From IMG/VR virus record IMGVR_UViG_3300020401_000002, positions 1 to 64,000 of that record: a stretch of 64,000 bases of DNA; one strand, written 5' to 3'. Shown in pieces: positions 35,101 through 43,582 of the stretch (position 1 is the first letter of the stretch; the number at the start of each line of letters is the position of its first letter). This stretch comes from a virus. Under the pieces are notes generated by a model. The model worked only from the letters and a program-made list of their open reading frames with translations. It did no database searches and was not told where the DNA came from. The position numbers and the translations under genes were made by a program.

Positions 35101-36483
35101 CTACCGCAAGTTGGTGATATGATTTATAATCCTAACACTTCTATGTTTGATGGATCATTAGGTGGTCACCAGGGATCTACTTACAACTGGTATATAATGA
35201 CTGAAAACCCTCATGATGGTTCTACTACAGTTACTAATAAATACATGCTTAAAATTGATAATACTGGTGAAGTTCTAGATATTATTGATTGTTCTGTTGG
35301 TTCTACGACTACAACGTCTACTACTATTGCACCAGGAACACCAACAACAACAGTTAGTTTTGCAGCACAAAATTGTCCTGCTAGTTTTAGTTATGGAGCT
35401 TCAGGTGCACAAACATATCCTTCATTAACAAAAGTAAATTTAGGAACTGGAGTAGGATGGGTTGAGATAGATATATCAACATATCAATTACCTGATAAAA
35501 TAGTAATAAAGTATTTAGGTGATATTGTATATGATACTGGTTATTTAGGCGATAGTAGTTACCAGTCAGATTTAGATACTGAATTAGCAAACAGAGGTCT
35601 GCCAAGTGAAACAATTACACAAGGAACTGGTGCTAATATTAGATGGTTTAAACCTCAAAGTTACTCATTGTTAGATGTAGAAGTATATGCACCATTAGCA
35701 GGTACAGGATGGGATGTAGATGTTTCTTGTCCAACTGCTCCAACGACAATACCACCAACAACTACTAGTAGTACGTCTAGTACAACGCTAGTTCCAACGA
35801 CAACATTGTTCCCTACAACAACAACATCTACTATTGACACAGATGGAGATGGTATACCAGATCACATTGATCCAGATGATGACAACGATGGATGCTACGA
35901 TCACTTGGATAAATATCCAACAAATGCACAGTTTAATGCAGATGCATACTTCCAAGTATTTGCTGCAAGTGATAATTATTTAGACACAGGTAACGGTCTT
36001 GCTAGTGTAGACGTGTCAGTATTTAGTCAATCTCTTACACCAACAGAGTTAAGACAAAGCTATCATCATATAGTCAACTTAGGTAATGATATGCCTACAA
36101 ACTTACAGATATGGGATCTAGGTCAAACATACTTTGGAACTTATCAAACTATGGCATCTAGTCAATACGCTAATGATGGTTCAGATAACAGAGGATTCTA
36201 TTATTACAACAAGAGACCACAGTTTGATGTATGTAATCATAACTATTGTTCTCCTCCTCCAGGATCTAATGTGTGTATTATAAAAACATATGCTGATAAA
36301 GATTTTAGTGGAGGTCAGAATTCATTCCCAACATTTAATTTAACTCCATATTTTGCTATTATAAATTCAAGTGGTGGGCGTGTAGATGACTTATTTATAG
36401 TTAGATGGGAAGATGCAACAGTAGTGGCGTTATACACAGATGGAGTGGGATCTGCTAATCCAACATTACAAACATTAACATAA
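32176..36483 (+). CDS. Mucin-like Ser/Thr-rich multidomain virion protein (shifted-frame continuation)
   Basis: No ATG lies near the start of real coding. The frame is open back to an ATG at 32053, but those 41 codons are a Gln/Arg shadow of the Thr/Ser tail of the muzzle frame, so entry is probably by slippage at T10. The product alternates long Ser/Thr tracts with compact Cys-containing domains of 60-130 residues, for example CKPFYIGTDADGDIFF, IPTCNPFVLGTG, FGCPTGSFPDGPY and VFYLGSDQYAYAWFA. Three of these share CHNG/RHNG...VGD...IDNxG phrases, so they are diverged repeats. Near the end lies a calcium-loop segment DTDGDGIPDHIDPDDDNDG like thrombospondin type 3 repeats, then a final beta domain. 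It resembles a stalked adhesin with mucin-type linkers. Four glycosyltransferase genes follow in the next unit. Confidence 0.72.
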   Translation, partial: DTTTSTTLEPLPTTTESPEPTTTTAFVCKPFYIGTDADGDIFFSTNPDPCDRYDYFDEAFCHNGAGDLPDVFDTVYRIVNGQYTPFVGFNSWFSTSKTNAFRSQTQATQIGFDGTVMNKSACSAKELPTTSTSSTSSTTSSTTSSTTTSSTSSSTTSTSSTSSTTSTSSTTTSSTSSTTTSTSSTSSTSSTTLLPTSSTSTSSTSSSTSSSTSSSTSSSTSSSTSSSTSSSTSSTSSTSSTSSTTSTSSTSSTSSTSSSTIPTCNPFVLGTGTGTSVPYCNSDPAVACEAATRMLADMCHNGDTTIPEVGDRVRRINGIVLQGGNCWFHAGASSNADLSTEYYTHIIQIDNSGYVVSVYDCNPPTTSTTSSSTSSTTSSTTSTSSSTTSTSSTTTSSTSSSTTSTTSTSSTSSTTSSTSSTSSTTESPFTTTSTSSSTSTSTSSSTTSTSSTTLPPYTEIFRAPYHCNTSTHPTCSTSCTTPVQFDNQTLYFDGVLTPYQGYIYTDPQLTQPYFTGVFTYQGFSFDSNDKMQCKIAPMVIRTSQSGAIMDICAACPTTSTTSTSSSTTSTSSTTSTSSSTSSTTSSTSSSTSSSTTSTSSSTTSTSSSTTSTSSSTSSSTSSSTTSTSSSTTSTSSSTSSSTSSSTSSTSTSSTSSTTTFGCPTGSFPDGPYNYPIYLLRQLSGGGYVYANAYESTPYQPGDIVTLNAGSTNCYYVLCYYPTSAFTTNQASSVAGPCPTTTTTLQPTTSTSSSTSSSTSSSTSSSTSSSTSSSTSSSTSSSTSSSTTSTSSSTSSTTSSTSSSTSSSTSSTTLEPTTSTSSSTSSSTSSSTSSSTSSSTSSSTSSSTTSTSSSTSSTSSTSSTTIEPTTSTSSTTINPGLSTTTTSSTSSTTSSTSSTSTSTTSTSSTSSTSTSSTTLLPTSVFYLGSDQYAYAWFAKENYEFAQTFGGPTHWFHDFLCDINTFKQTKRHNGTNALPQVGDMIYNPNTSMFDGSLGGHQGSTYNWYIMTENPHDGSTTVTNKYMLKIDNTGEVLDIIDCSVGSTTTTSTTIAPGTPTTTVSFAAQNCPASFSYGASGAQTYPSLTKVNLGTGVGWVEIDISTYQLPDKIVIKYLGDIVYDTGYLGDSSYQSDLDTELANRGLPSETITQGTGANIRWFKPQSYSLLDVEVYAPLAGTGWDVDVSCPTAPTTIPPTTTSSTSSTTLVPTTTLFPTTTTSTIDTDGDGIPDHIDPDDDNDGCYDHLDKYPTNAQFNADAYFQVFAASDNYLDTGNGLASVDVSVFSQSLTPTELRQSYHHIVNLGNDMPTNLQIWDLGQTYFGTYQTMASSQYANDGSDNRGFYYYNKRPQFDVCNHNYCSPPPGSNVCIIKTYADKDFSGGQNSFPTFNLTPYFAIINSSGGRVDDLFIVRWEDATVVALYTDGVGSANPTLQTLT
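32560..32955 (+). repeat. Ser/Thr tract 1
   Basis: About 130 residues are almost only Ser and Thr, in units such as SST, STSS and TTSST. They are encoded by mixed TCN, AGY and ACN codons, not by one repeated DNA word, which points to selection on the amino acids. Confidence 0.9.
33265..33540 (+). repeat. Ser/Thr tract 2
   Basis: About 90 residues of Ser and Thr, broken once by ESPF. It separates the second and third compact domains of the virion protein. Confidence 0.88.
33838..34155 (+). repeat. Ser/Thr tract 3
   Basis: About 105 residues of Ser and Thr between the third and fourth compact domains, with TSSS spacing more regular than in the first two tracts. Confidence 0.88.
34385..34935 (+). 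repeat. Ser/Thr tract 4, the longest
   Basis: About 180 residues of Ser and Thr, broken by short TTLEPTTS or TTIEPTTS phrases. The TSSS unit (ACN-TCN-TCN-AGY and similar) is repeated many times here, with local DNA-level repeats such as AGTACATCGTCAAGTACTTC, so length changes by recombination are likely. Confidence 0.88.
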
Positions 36484-36495
36484 TTCGTAAATTTG
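36484..36495 (+). promoter_or_regulatory. Promoter element TTCGTAAATTTG of the Asp-box gene
   Basis: The extended motif TTnGTAnnTTTG begins directly after the stop of the mucin-like gene. Four bases separate it from the ATG at 36500, again implying a message with almost no leader. Confidence 0.58.
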
Positions 36496-36499
36496 TAAA

Positions 36500-39400
36500 A
36501 TGGCAAACAATGTACTAATACAAGCAACAACCATAAGGGAACTAAGCGTAGGAGAGCTAGGTCCTTTTACATTTAAAGCTGCTCAAGGAAAAATATTTTC
36601 TGGTCCTCCTAATATATGGATATATGGAAACGAATGGGATGGTAACGCAGAAGATATACTAGTTGTTGACGATACTGCTACTGATCATGCAATGACAGAT
36701 AGATCTGGTAATGGTATATATGGTACACAGACTTTTAAAGTTAGTTTGAAATATGACATAGGCGATATAGAATGTGGTGATCAACCAAATAATATTGCTA
36801 CAATAGATTTTCCTACAACTACCATAGGTGAAAATTGTATAGACGTTACAAGCAATATAGTTTTTTCATACTTTAATACTGGTGGCGATTTCCCTATATT
36901 CAGTCCTTTTGTTTATCCAAGAGAAATACCACAAAATGAATACATAGGAGATTCAGGAGGAAGTTATGGTGTTGCAGCTTTAAGCACACAAACATATACT
37001 TTTTATGTAGCACAAGAAACAAACGCATGTACATTTTATACATCAACTCTTATAAATGGTGGAGCAGCTTTTGGAATTAGTGCTCAATATTCAAAAACAG
37101 TTAGTGTTACGACTAATGTTTATACTGGATCTATAGATATTTATTGGGGTACTATAACATTAGTTGTTAACGGTGATTTTGTAAGTGCAAGTATGATATT
37201 TGATAATGGTTTAAGAGGCACAGAAAACTGGATTACTTGGAATGATAAATGCGATTTTTCAGCAGGAAGAAGAAGAACTGGTGTATCTACAGGTATACAT
37301 ACTTTAGTAAAAACAAATAACTGTGAGTTTATAGGAGGAAAAAGAACACCAATATACTCAGCAACAACTAACAGTCAATCTAGTTCTTATGTCATTATGC
37401 AGTCTGCCACAAACGGTTATGGATGGGGTGCAGTAAATCAAGCTAGAGCTGCTGATTGGAATAGTAATAGTGCCGAGATTATTGAGCCATATGGTAGGAA
37501 TTATGATGAAGGAGGCTCAGGCACTATAATAACTGTTTATGCAAACGGTATTGTTAGGAGATCTATAGATAGAGGTGAAACTTATCAAAGCACAACTTTC
37601 CCTAATACATGGAGCACTGGTACATTTCAGACTAGAATAGAAGATGTAGCATATGCAGGTGTAAATGCATCTGGAAATAAAGTTTGGTATTGTATAGGTA
37701 TGTATTTACAAACAGTATCTAGTATTCAATATTTAAACGAAGCAGGGTTTTTTATATCAGAGGACGATGGACAAACATGGAGTTTTGTAGATCAATATAC
37801 AGACAACTCAGGTGGTGATGATTTACAAAGAACTGTAGAGTACTACGGAACTACAGGTTCTTTTCATAGACAATTTAGAATTCATGCTAATCTAGATAAA
37901 AACTATGTGTTTATAGAAGTTACTGGTATGAAACATTCAGATACTAGTTTTACACAACAAGTTTTATTTAAATATCATCCAAGTCAAACAGGAAGTAGTA
38001 ACCCACAAGCAAAAGTTGCTCCTGTTGCAGAGTTTGTGTCAGTAGGCAGTACTCCAGTTTCGTGGGATTATGCAGATACTTTTCAAGTAAATAATAATGT
38101 ACCTGGAGGAGGATCAAATGGTGTGAACAACATGAGAGATCCTGGTGTAATGTTCGCAGTAAATGATGCTAGTGGTGTTTGTATTTGGATGCAAGGCACA
38201 ATGTATATGATGTCTTGGAATTGGGGATTGAATTGGACTGAAGATAAAGATATGATGACGAACATAGGTACAACAAAAGTCCATCCAACAACAGGACTAA
38301 CATTGTTGTATCCAGAACGAGCACCAGATGTAGTGTTTTATGATGGTCAATTATTAGCGTTAACATCTCAAAAATATGGTGAGACAAGTTCTACTTCATT
38401 TAGAAATTATAGTGTCGTTAATGATGTTAATGACAGATTGATAGATGGTATGATGAGGATTGTAGTAAAGCAAAACGATTTAGTTACAGGCGAAGTTTTA
38501 GATGACTTTACAACTTACACTACATACGGTCAAGTGCCATCAGTTACTAGTACTGATTTTGGTCCATACAATCAAGTGTACGGAAGTGGTGCACCTATTA
38601 GTTTTGGGAATGGTAGGGGATACATATATATGGGTTATCAGACAGATTTAGATCCTTCATATGTCAATGTATACTTTATGGTATATGATTTTGCAAATGA
38701 TACAGTTTTAAATAACGGTGACTTAAATAGTTTTGCAGGTGGAATCATGCCAGACATAAGAGGTGTTCATGGAAATACTGTGTATTTTTCACCAAATTCT
38801 AATGGACCAACTATAACTACTAGAAATGTTTTATATAAAACTACAGATAATTTTGCTACAGCATCCGTTGTTTTTACTGGTCCAAAAACTAACTCTTATT
38901 CTACAACACTTTGTGAATATGATGGAAGTTCAAACAATTTTATAGTTACACAAACAAGTAGTGGGTATGTAAATCCTGGTGATGCATTATATTATTCTAC
39001 AGATGGGAGTACTTTTACTGCTGTTGCAAATCTCAGCAACATAGGTGATGGTACATCCTGGAATACTGCTACCATAAGCAAGAATTGTTTTATAGGAAGT
39101 AATTGTGTTATGGAAAACGGATACATTTATTTTCTAGATGACACTAGACAAAGTACATATGGAACTTTAGGAAGATCTTTTGTTATCCCTGTGTCTGAAA
39201 TAGCAGATGCTAGTACTTGGGTTAACTATGAAATTACTAGTGCGTTAAAAAATAACAATGGAAGTTACAATGGTGTAACTAGGATAGTTGCTATAGATGA
39301 TAAAGCAATAATAAAATATGGTAGTAACGAATGGCAATACACTACTAATCAAGGTACTAGCTGGACTGACCTTACTTCTATAACCGACACTTCTGGGAAT

Positions 39401-40819
39401 GTATGGTCTACAAGTGATTTGAATAGTTTTTATGCACAAAAAAATCATAATGCAGGACAATTTATCCTAGCTTATCAATCAGCTTATAATAAGGCTAATA
39501 CTATATTAGGAACTTGGTGGCAAATATTATGGACAACTGACTTTAGTACCTGGGAGTTTGCTGAATGGTATCAGCAGGATCCAAATGGCGACAACAATTC
39601 TTCTACTCCAAACTTAGGCGGATGGACAGGGGATGGAACTAACGGTGATATAATTGCTACATTTAGGCAAAGTAATTCATACACACAAAAATTAAGAAAG
39701 GTAGTTGTTTCAGATTCACAAGCAACAGCAAATCCAGCCATATCTAGTTTTATAGATACATGGGAGGTTATTCAAGATTATGAATATGTTCCTGCTGCTA
39801 ACACAAGTGCAACAACTATTCAAAACGGAGCATATACAGATTGCCTGTATATAGATAAAAATACTGATTCTGGTGTGCCTATGTTAATGACTAATCACAT
39901 AAATTCAGTAACATGCTATCCTGAGCCATTAACACCTAATGTTGCTAATGGACCAATAGGAGAAATTATAGCACCTACTTATACTGGATCGACTGCCTTT
40001 ACTTACGCTCCTGCAACACAACAATATAAATACAGAGCTAGTTCCGAACAACCGTTTAGTATTGTATACACAAAATCAAATGGTGCATTGATGCAATATG
40101 ATGGAGTGTTCGATATATTAGTTTATAGTCTTTCCGAACCTGTATTAATTGAAGGTTTTGTAAATCAGGATATAGATGTAAGTATTAATGAATTAATTAA
40201 TAGATTCCCAACACAACCTAATAATGCAGATCCTAACTTTGCTGCTTATGTTTATTTTAATAGAGAGATAGTATGTTATGAGCATTGGAATATTACAGCT
40301 ACTGGTTCTCAAAATGGCGTTACATGGTCGCCTACAGCAGACATAGGTTACATACCTACAGCATCTGCAATCAATACTACACAAATGAGACATACATTCA
40401 ACAGAGAAGATGTTGCTTTATTAAGTAGTGCAGGAGAACTCTTTAATGATCAAAAAACATACACTAATGATTTTGCAATAGAGGTTCCAACAGGATATGA
40501 TATGGACAATCAGGGAATAGGATTTCCTCTGACTTATAGTTATGGTCAATATCTTTTATGTTTCCCTCCTTCGGATAATAGAAAGTTAGACCTTATAGGT
40601 CTTAAATGGTATGCTGATTTGAATGGTACACAATACGCTGACGGTTATTATTGGTATGAGAACTTGACTGATTATAGTTTTGGAGGTTTTATAACTGGGT
40701 ATGCTTCTATGACTCATCCCTGGGCTAATATAGATGACAACACATTTTTGCGTATACAAAATGGTTTTGTTACCGAGGTTGGACATGCTAAAGATTTACC
40801 TAATTATGATCGATGTTAA
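36500..40819 (+). CDS. Asp-box (BNR) beta-propeller tail protein, 1439 aa
   Basis: Scattered Asp-box motifs (S-x-D-x-G-x-T-W or near forms) are visible: RSIDRGETYQST near 356, FISEDDGQTWSFV near 419, STDGSTFTAV near 834, TTNQGTSWTDL near 949 and WTTDFSTWEF near 1011. Asp boxes sit in the blade turns of sialidase- and VPS10-type propellers. The N terminus has beta domains with several Cys, and the C-terminal part ends in GHAKDLPNYDRC. A glycan-binding or glycan-cutting tailspike is a fair inference, but I do not see the Arg triad of sialidases clearly. It is the only gene of its unit, because a new promoter follows its stop. Confidence 0.7.
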   Translation: MANNVLIQATTIRELSVGELGPFTFKAAQGKIFSGPPNIWIYGNEWDGNAEDILVVDDTATDHAMTDRSGNGIYGTQTFKVSLKYDIGDIECGDQPNNIATIDFPTTTIGENCIDVTSNIVFSYFNTGGDFPIFSPFVYPREIPQNEYIGDSGGSYGVAALSTQTYTFYVAQETNACTFYTSTLINGGAAFGISAQYSKTVSVTTNVYTGSIDIYWGTITLVVNGDFVSASMIFDNGLRGTENWITWNDKCDFSAGRRRTGVSTGIHTLVKTNNCEFIGGKRTPIYSATTNSQSSSYVIMQSATNGYGWGAVNQARAADWNSNSAEIIEPYGRNYDEGGSGTIITVYANGIVRRSIDRGETYQSTTFPNTWSTGTFQTRIEDVAYAGVNASGNKVWYCIGMYLQTVSSIQYLNEAGFFISEDDGQTWSFVDQYTDNSGGDDLQRTVEYYGTTGSFHRQFRIHANLDKNYVFIEVTGMKHSDTSFTQQVLFKYHPSQTGSSNPQAKVAPVAEFVSVGSTPVSWDYADTFQVNNNVPGGGSNGVNNMRDPGVMFAVNDASGVCIWMQGTMYMMSWNWGLNWTEDKDMMTNIGTTKVHPTTGLTLLYPERAPDVVFYDGQLLALTSQKYGETSSTSFRNYSVVNDVNDRLIDGMMRIVVKQNDLVTGEVLDDFTTYTTYGQVPSVTSTDFGPYNQVYGSGAPISFGNGRGYIYMGYQTDLDPSYVNVYFMVYDFANDTVLNNGDLNSFAGGIMPDIRGVHGNTVYFSPNSNGPTITTRNVLYKTTDNFATASVVFTGPKTNSYSTTLCEYDGSSNNFIVTQTSSGYVNPGDALYYSTDGSTFTAVANLSNIGDGTSWNTATISKNCFIGSNCVMENGYIYFLDDTRQSTYGTLGRSFVIPVSEIADASTWVNYEITSALKNNNGSYNGVTRIVAIDDKAIIKYGSNEWQYTTNQGTSWTDLTSITDTSGNVWSTSDLNSFYAQKNHNAGQFILAYQSAYNKANTILGTWWQILWTTDFSTWEFAEWYQQDPNGDNNSSTPNLGGWTGDGTNGDIIATFRQSNSYTQKLRKVVVSDSQATANPAISSFIDTWEVIQDYEYVPAANTSATTIQNGAYTDCLYIDKNTDSGVPMLMTNHINSVTCYPEPLTPNVANGPIGEIIAPTYTGSTAFTYAPATQQYKYRASSEQPFSIVYTKSNGALMQYDGVFDILVYSLSEPVLIEGFVNQDIDVSINELINRFPTQPNNADPNFAAYVYFNREIVCYEHWNITATGSQNGVTWSPTADIGYIPTASAINTTQMRHTFNREDVALLSSAGELFNDQKTYTNDFAIEVPTGYDMDNQGIGFPLTYSYGQYLLCFPPSDNRKLDLIGLKWYADLNGTQYADGYYWYENLTDYSFGGFITGYASMTHPWANIDDNTFLRIQNGFVTEVGHAKDLPNYDRC

Positions 40820-40831
40820 TTCGTATATTTG
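40820..40831 (+). promoter_or_regulatory. Promoter element TTCGTATATTTG of the glycosyltransferase unit
   Basis: The extended motif TTnGTAnnTTTG is complete and lies three bases before the ATG at 40835. The preceding gene stops at 40819, so promoter and start are packed into 15 bases. Confidence 0.58.
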
Positions 40832-40834
40832 CAT

Positions 40835-41797
40835 ATGGCTAAATATAGATCTGGATACGCAAACGTAGAGACTTTAAGAAAGTATGTTAATGGAAAACCG
40901 ACTAACATTACAAAAGAGAATGTTCCAAGTGATCCTGACTACAGACCTAAATACCTATCAGACCAATGTGATGTAAATACTGATATCCCAAACGGTGTTT
41001 ACAGTCTTCCTATAGAAGCAGATCCATATGTTACTGATGCATATGTTAGTCCTGAAAAATCAGACAAACAAGAAAGCACTCTAAGTTTTAATGAAATGAA
41101 TAAAGGATGGACATCTTTTCATTCATACATTCCAGAGTTTTTGGAAAATATAAACAGTGACTTTTACTCATTTAAAAATGGTCAACTATATAAACATCAT
41201 GCAAATGAGGACAATAGAAATACTTTTTATGGTCAGGCATATAACACAGAATTAGGTTTTGTTTCTAATCCTGCACCATCTGAAAACAAAATATTTAAGA
41301 CAATAGAAATAGAAGGTGACAGTGGAGATTGGGATGTTACTGTCATGACTAATTTAGATAGTGGTCACGTTAACAAGGAATCTTTCAAAAAGAAAGAAGG
41401 ATTTTATTATGCATACATAAGAAGAGACAACGATGACATTACTAATACCCAACTGTTATCAGTTCAGGGTATAGGCAACTTAATACTACTCGACAATCTA
41501 ACTTATCAATTTAATTTTGTGCCTAGTACTATTGCAATAGGCGATAGTTTATATCGTGCTCAAGGAGGATCATATCAATTAATAGGTGTGGTATCTGGTA
41601 GAACAGCACAGACACTAACCGTAGGAGGTTCCACAGTCGTACCTAACCCAGGAGACTTTTTCTTCGGAGCCAAATCACCAATAGCAGAAAGTTATGGATT
41701 GAAGGGGTATTTTGCTAACATTAAGCTAGTAAGTAACAGCACCTCACCAGTAGAAATCTTTGCAGTAAACTCAGAGATTTCAAAAAGCTTTCCATAA
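40835..41797 (+). CDS. Muzzle C-terminal-like tail protein, 320 aa
   Basis: I use the ATG at 40835. The frame begins six bases earlier with a TTG inside the promoter. The central part STLSFNEMNKGWTSFHSYIP, then FYSFKNGQLYKHH and RNTFYG, then PSENKIFKTIEIEG, is what I remember as the C-terminal module of stabilisation/muzzle proteins of crAss-like and other marine podoviruses. The gene at 28323 has the N-terminal module but not this one. The two may be halves of one ancestral protein. The last 100 residues are beta-rich with Gly-rich turns. Its TAA overlaps the next ATG. Confidence 0.68.
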   Translation: MAKYRSGYANVETLRKYVNGKPTNITKENVPSDPDYRPKYLSDQCDVNTDIPNGVYSLPIEADPYVTDAYVSPEKSDKQESTLSFNEMNKGWTSFHSYIPEFLENINSDFYSFKNGQLYKHHANEDNRNTFYGQAYNTELGFVSNPAPSENKIFKTIEIEGDSGDWDVTVMTNLDSGHVNKESFKKKEGFYYAYIRRDNDDITNTQLLSVQGIGNLILLDNLTYQFNFVPSTIAIGDSLYRAQGGSYQLIGVVSGRTAQTLTVGGSTVVPNPGDFFFGAKSPIAESYGLKGYFANIKLVSNSTSPVEIFAVNSEISKSFP

Positions 41798-42741
41798 TGA
41801 TATACCTTTGTGCTCAACCAGCAACCAAATATTACGCATGGCAAATAGATGTAATGCTGTGGTCTTTTAAACAGCAAGGCGTTCTTTTAGATAATTGTCA
41901 TATAGTTTGTGCTAAACACGGTGAGATAGATCCTCATTTTAATATAATGATATCTAAATATCCAGGTGTCAACTTTTCTTTTTATGATGACACAAGATTA
42001 GATAAAAGATATATATCAAGCATAAGACCTCATATTATACAAAAACACTACGAGGCATATCCTTTTTTATTTACTAGTTCAGTTTTTTATCATGATTGCG
42101 ATATAGCTTTAGTTAAACCTATGCCAGAAGAAAAATTATCTAGAGATGATATTTGCTATGTTTCTGATACAATTTCTTATATAGGTTATGATTATATATT
42201 ATCTAAAGGACGTGATGTTTTAGATAAAATGTTATGTGTAATGGCTATAGACGAAGAGACAGTTAAAAAGAATCAATGGCATTCAGGTGGTGCACAATAC
42301 ATTATAAAGAATGTAGATAAGTATTACTGGATGGATGTAGAAAGAGATTCTAATAGATTATTTATTGATGTAACAGAACTCAATAATCAAAAGAAAGCTG
42401 CTGATCCTTCTCATCACGAATTACAAATATGGTGTGCTGATATGTGGGCAGTCCTATGGAACCTATGGAAAAGAGGAAAACATACTATGGTAATTCCAGA
42501 GATGGATTTTACCTGGTCAACTTCAAGTATAAATAACTGGGGAGAACATTCTATTTATCATAATGCTGGTGTAGTAGGAGATGCAAAAGACAGGCAGTTT
42601 TTCAAGGCAGAGTTTATGGATAAATTCCCTGACTTAGATAGAGAGTATGAAACTAATACATGTGGTCATAAATATTATGAGATGGTAAAGAAAGCTTTAT
42701 CGCCTAAAGAACACATTGTAGATGTTAAGATACTACCATGA
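41797..42741 (+). CDS. Glycosyltransferase, GT-A-like, 314 aa
   Basis: The start MIYLCAQPATKYYAWQIDVM, a DxD-type motif FYHDCDIAL at about 97-105, the block HSGGAQYIIKN and a late SIYHNAG suit a retaining GT-A glycosyltransferase. Such enzymes transfer a sugar from a nucleotide-sugar with a metal held by the DxD. No membrane segment is present. It is the first of four such genes and is coupled to its neighbours by TAATG and ATGA overlaps. The acceptor is unknown. The nearby Ser/Thr-rich protein is a candidate. Confidence 0.65.
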   Translation: MIYLCAQPATKYYAWQIDVMLWSFKQQGVLLDNCHIVCAKHGEIDPHFNIMISKYPGVNFSFYDDTRLDKRYISSIRPHIIQKHYEAYPFLFTSSVFYHDCDIALVKPMPEEKLSRDDICYVSDTISYIGYDYILSKGRDVLDKMLCVMAIDEETVKKNQWHSGGAQYIIKNVDKYYWMDVERDSNRLFIDVTELNNQKKAADPSHHELQIWCADMWAVLWNLWKRGKHTMVIPEMDFTWSTSSINNWGEHSIYHNAGVVGDAKDRQFFKAEFMDKFPDLDREYETNTCGHKYYEMVKKALSPKEHIVDVKILP

Positions 42742-42884
42742 AAAATATAATTAAGTGTAGTCAATGTGAAGAAGAGTTCCCTAATGGTTACGACTATAGA
42801 ATGCATTGGGAACAAGTACACTTTTATCCGTTCTTAAAAAAAAACAAATTTGATCATGTATCCGCATTAAAAAAACAAAAATGA
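42738..42884 (+). CDS. Single C2H2 zinc-finger mini-protein, 48 aa
   Basis: The frame overlaps both neighbours by ATGA. It encodes MKNIIKCSQCEEEFPNGYDY then RMHWEQVHFYPFLKK: Cys7-x2-Cys10-x12-His23-x4-His28, with Phe14 at the usual core position. This is an exact classical C2H2 finger. Such fingers bind DNA, RNA or protein. A single finger beside glycosyltransferases suggests a small regulator or adaptor. The overlaps and the intact motif argue that it is expressed. Confidence 0.65.
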   Translation: MKNIIKCSQCEEEFPNGYDYRMHWEQVHFYPFLKKNKFDHVSALKKQK

Positions 42885-43582
42885 TATCTGTAATTACTTT
42901 AACATACAAAAGACACCACATACTAGAAGAAGCAATAGAATCTTTTTTAAGACAAAACAGAGATGACTGTGAGATGATTGTAATAAATGATGCACCTAAT
43001 GTAACATATAAGTCATTATATCCATACCCTAATGTTAGAATTATTAATTGTCCACACAGGTTTGGATCTATAATAGAGAAATTAAAGTTTGGATTTACTG
43101 TTGCGAACCATAAATACATGTATAGATTAGACGATGATGATCTACTCACTGAGTTTGCTCTTAGAGATAGTATAAAAGCTATAGAAGAAAATCCAGGATA
43201 TGATGTGTATAGATCTAAAGGACATTATTTTTTCTCTAATAATGAATATGGAGACAGAGGTTCATCAATAAACAACGGTAACATATACACTAAAGATTAT
43301 ATAAATAGTATACAAGAGTGGAAAAACAAATCATTCGGTGAAGACAACTGGCTAACTTTTTTTCATGATGGTAAAGTACATGAGTATGATGCCATGAGTA
43401 TGATTTATAGGTGGGGTATGTATACATATCATATCTCAGGAATGGGTGATGTAGATCAGGAAGAGATGTTTGAAAGGGTAGATAAAGATATGAATGAAGA
43501 TGGAGAATATATATTAGTACCAAGATTTATAGAAAATTATTATGAGCAAATCAGAACAAAAGACAAACTTGCAGCAGTTTAG
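42881..43582 (+). CDS. Family 2-type glycosyltransferase, 233 aa
   Basis: The N terminus ISVITLTYKRHHILEEAIES opens a GT-A nucleotide-sugar fold, with IVINDAPN as the second strand and the acidic DDDD (YRLDDDDLL, residues 83-86) as the metal and sugar-nucleotide site. The length is that of a catalytic domain only. The C terminus may carry the acceptor site (HISGMGDVDQEEM). It shares overlaps of four bases with the zinc-finger gene and 41 bases with the next glycosyltransferase. Confidence 0.8.
   Translation: MISVITLTYKRHHILEEAIESFLRQNRDDCEMIVINDAPNVTYKSLYPYPNVRIINCPHRFGSIIEKLKFGFTVANHKYMYRLDDDDLLTEFALRDSIKAIEENPGYDVYRSKGHYFFSNNEYGDRGSSINNGNIYTKDYINSIQEWKNKSFGEDNWLTFFHDGKVHEYDAMSMIYRWGMYTYHISGMGDVDQEEMFERVDKDMNEDGEYILVPRFIENYYEQIRTKDKLAAV

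Noticed and set aside
41803-41810. TACCTTTG as a further late promoter
   Set aside because: It lies inside the first codons of a glycosyltransferase (MIYLC), lacks the TTnG extension, and a start there would remove the ATG from the message.
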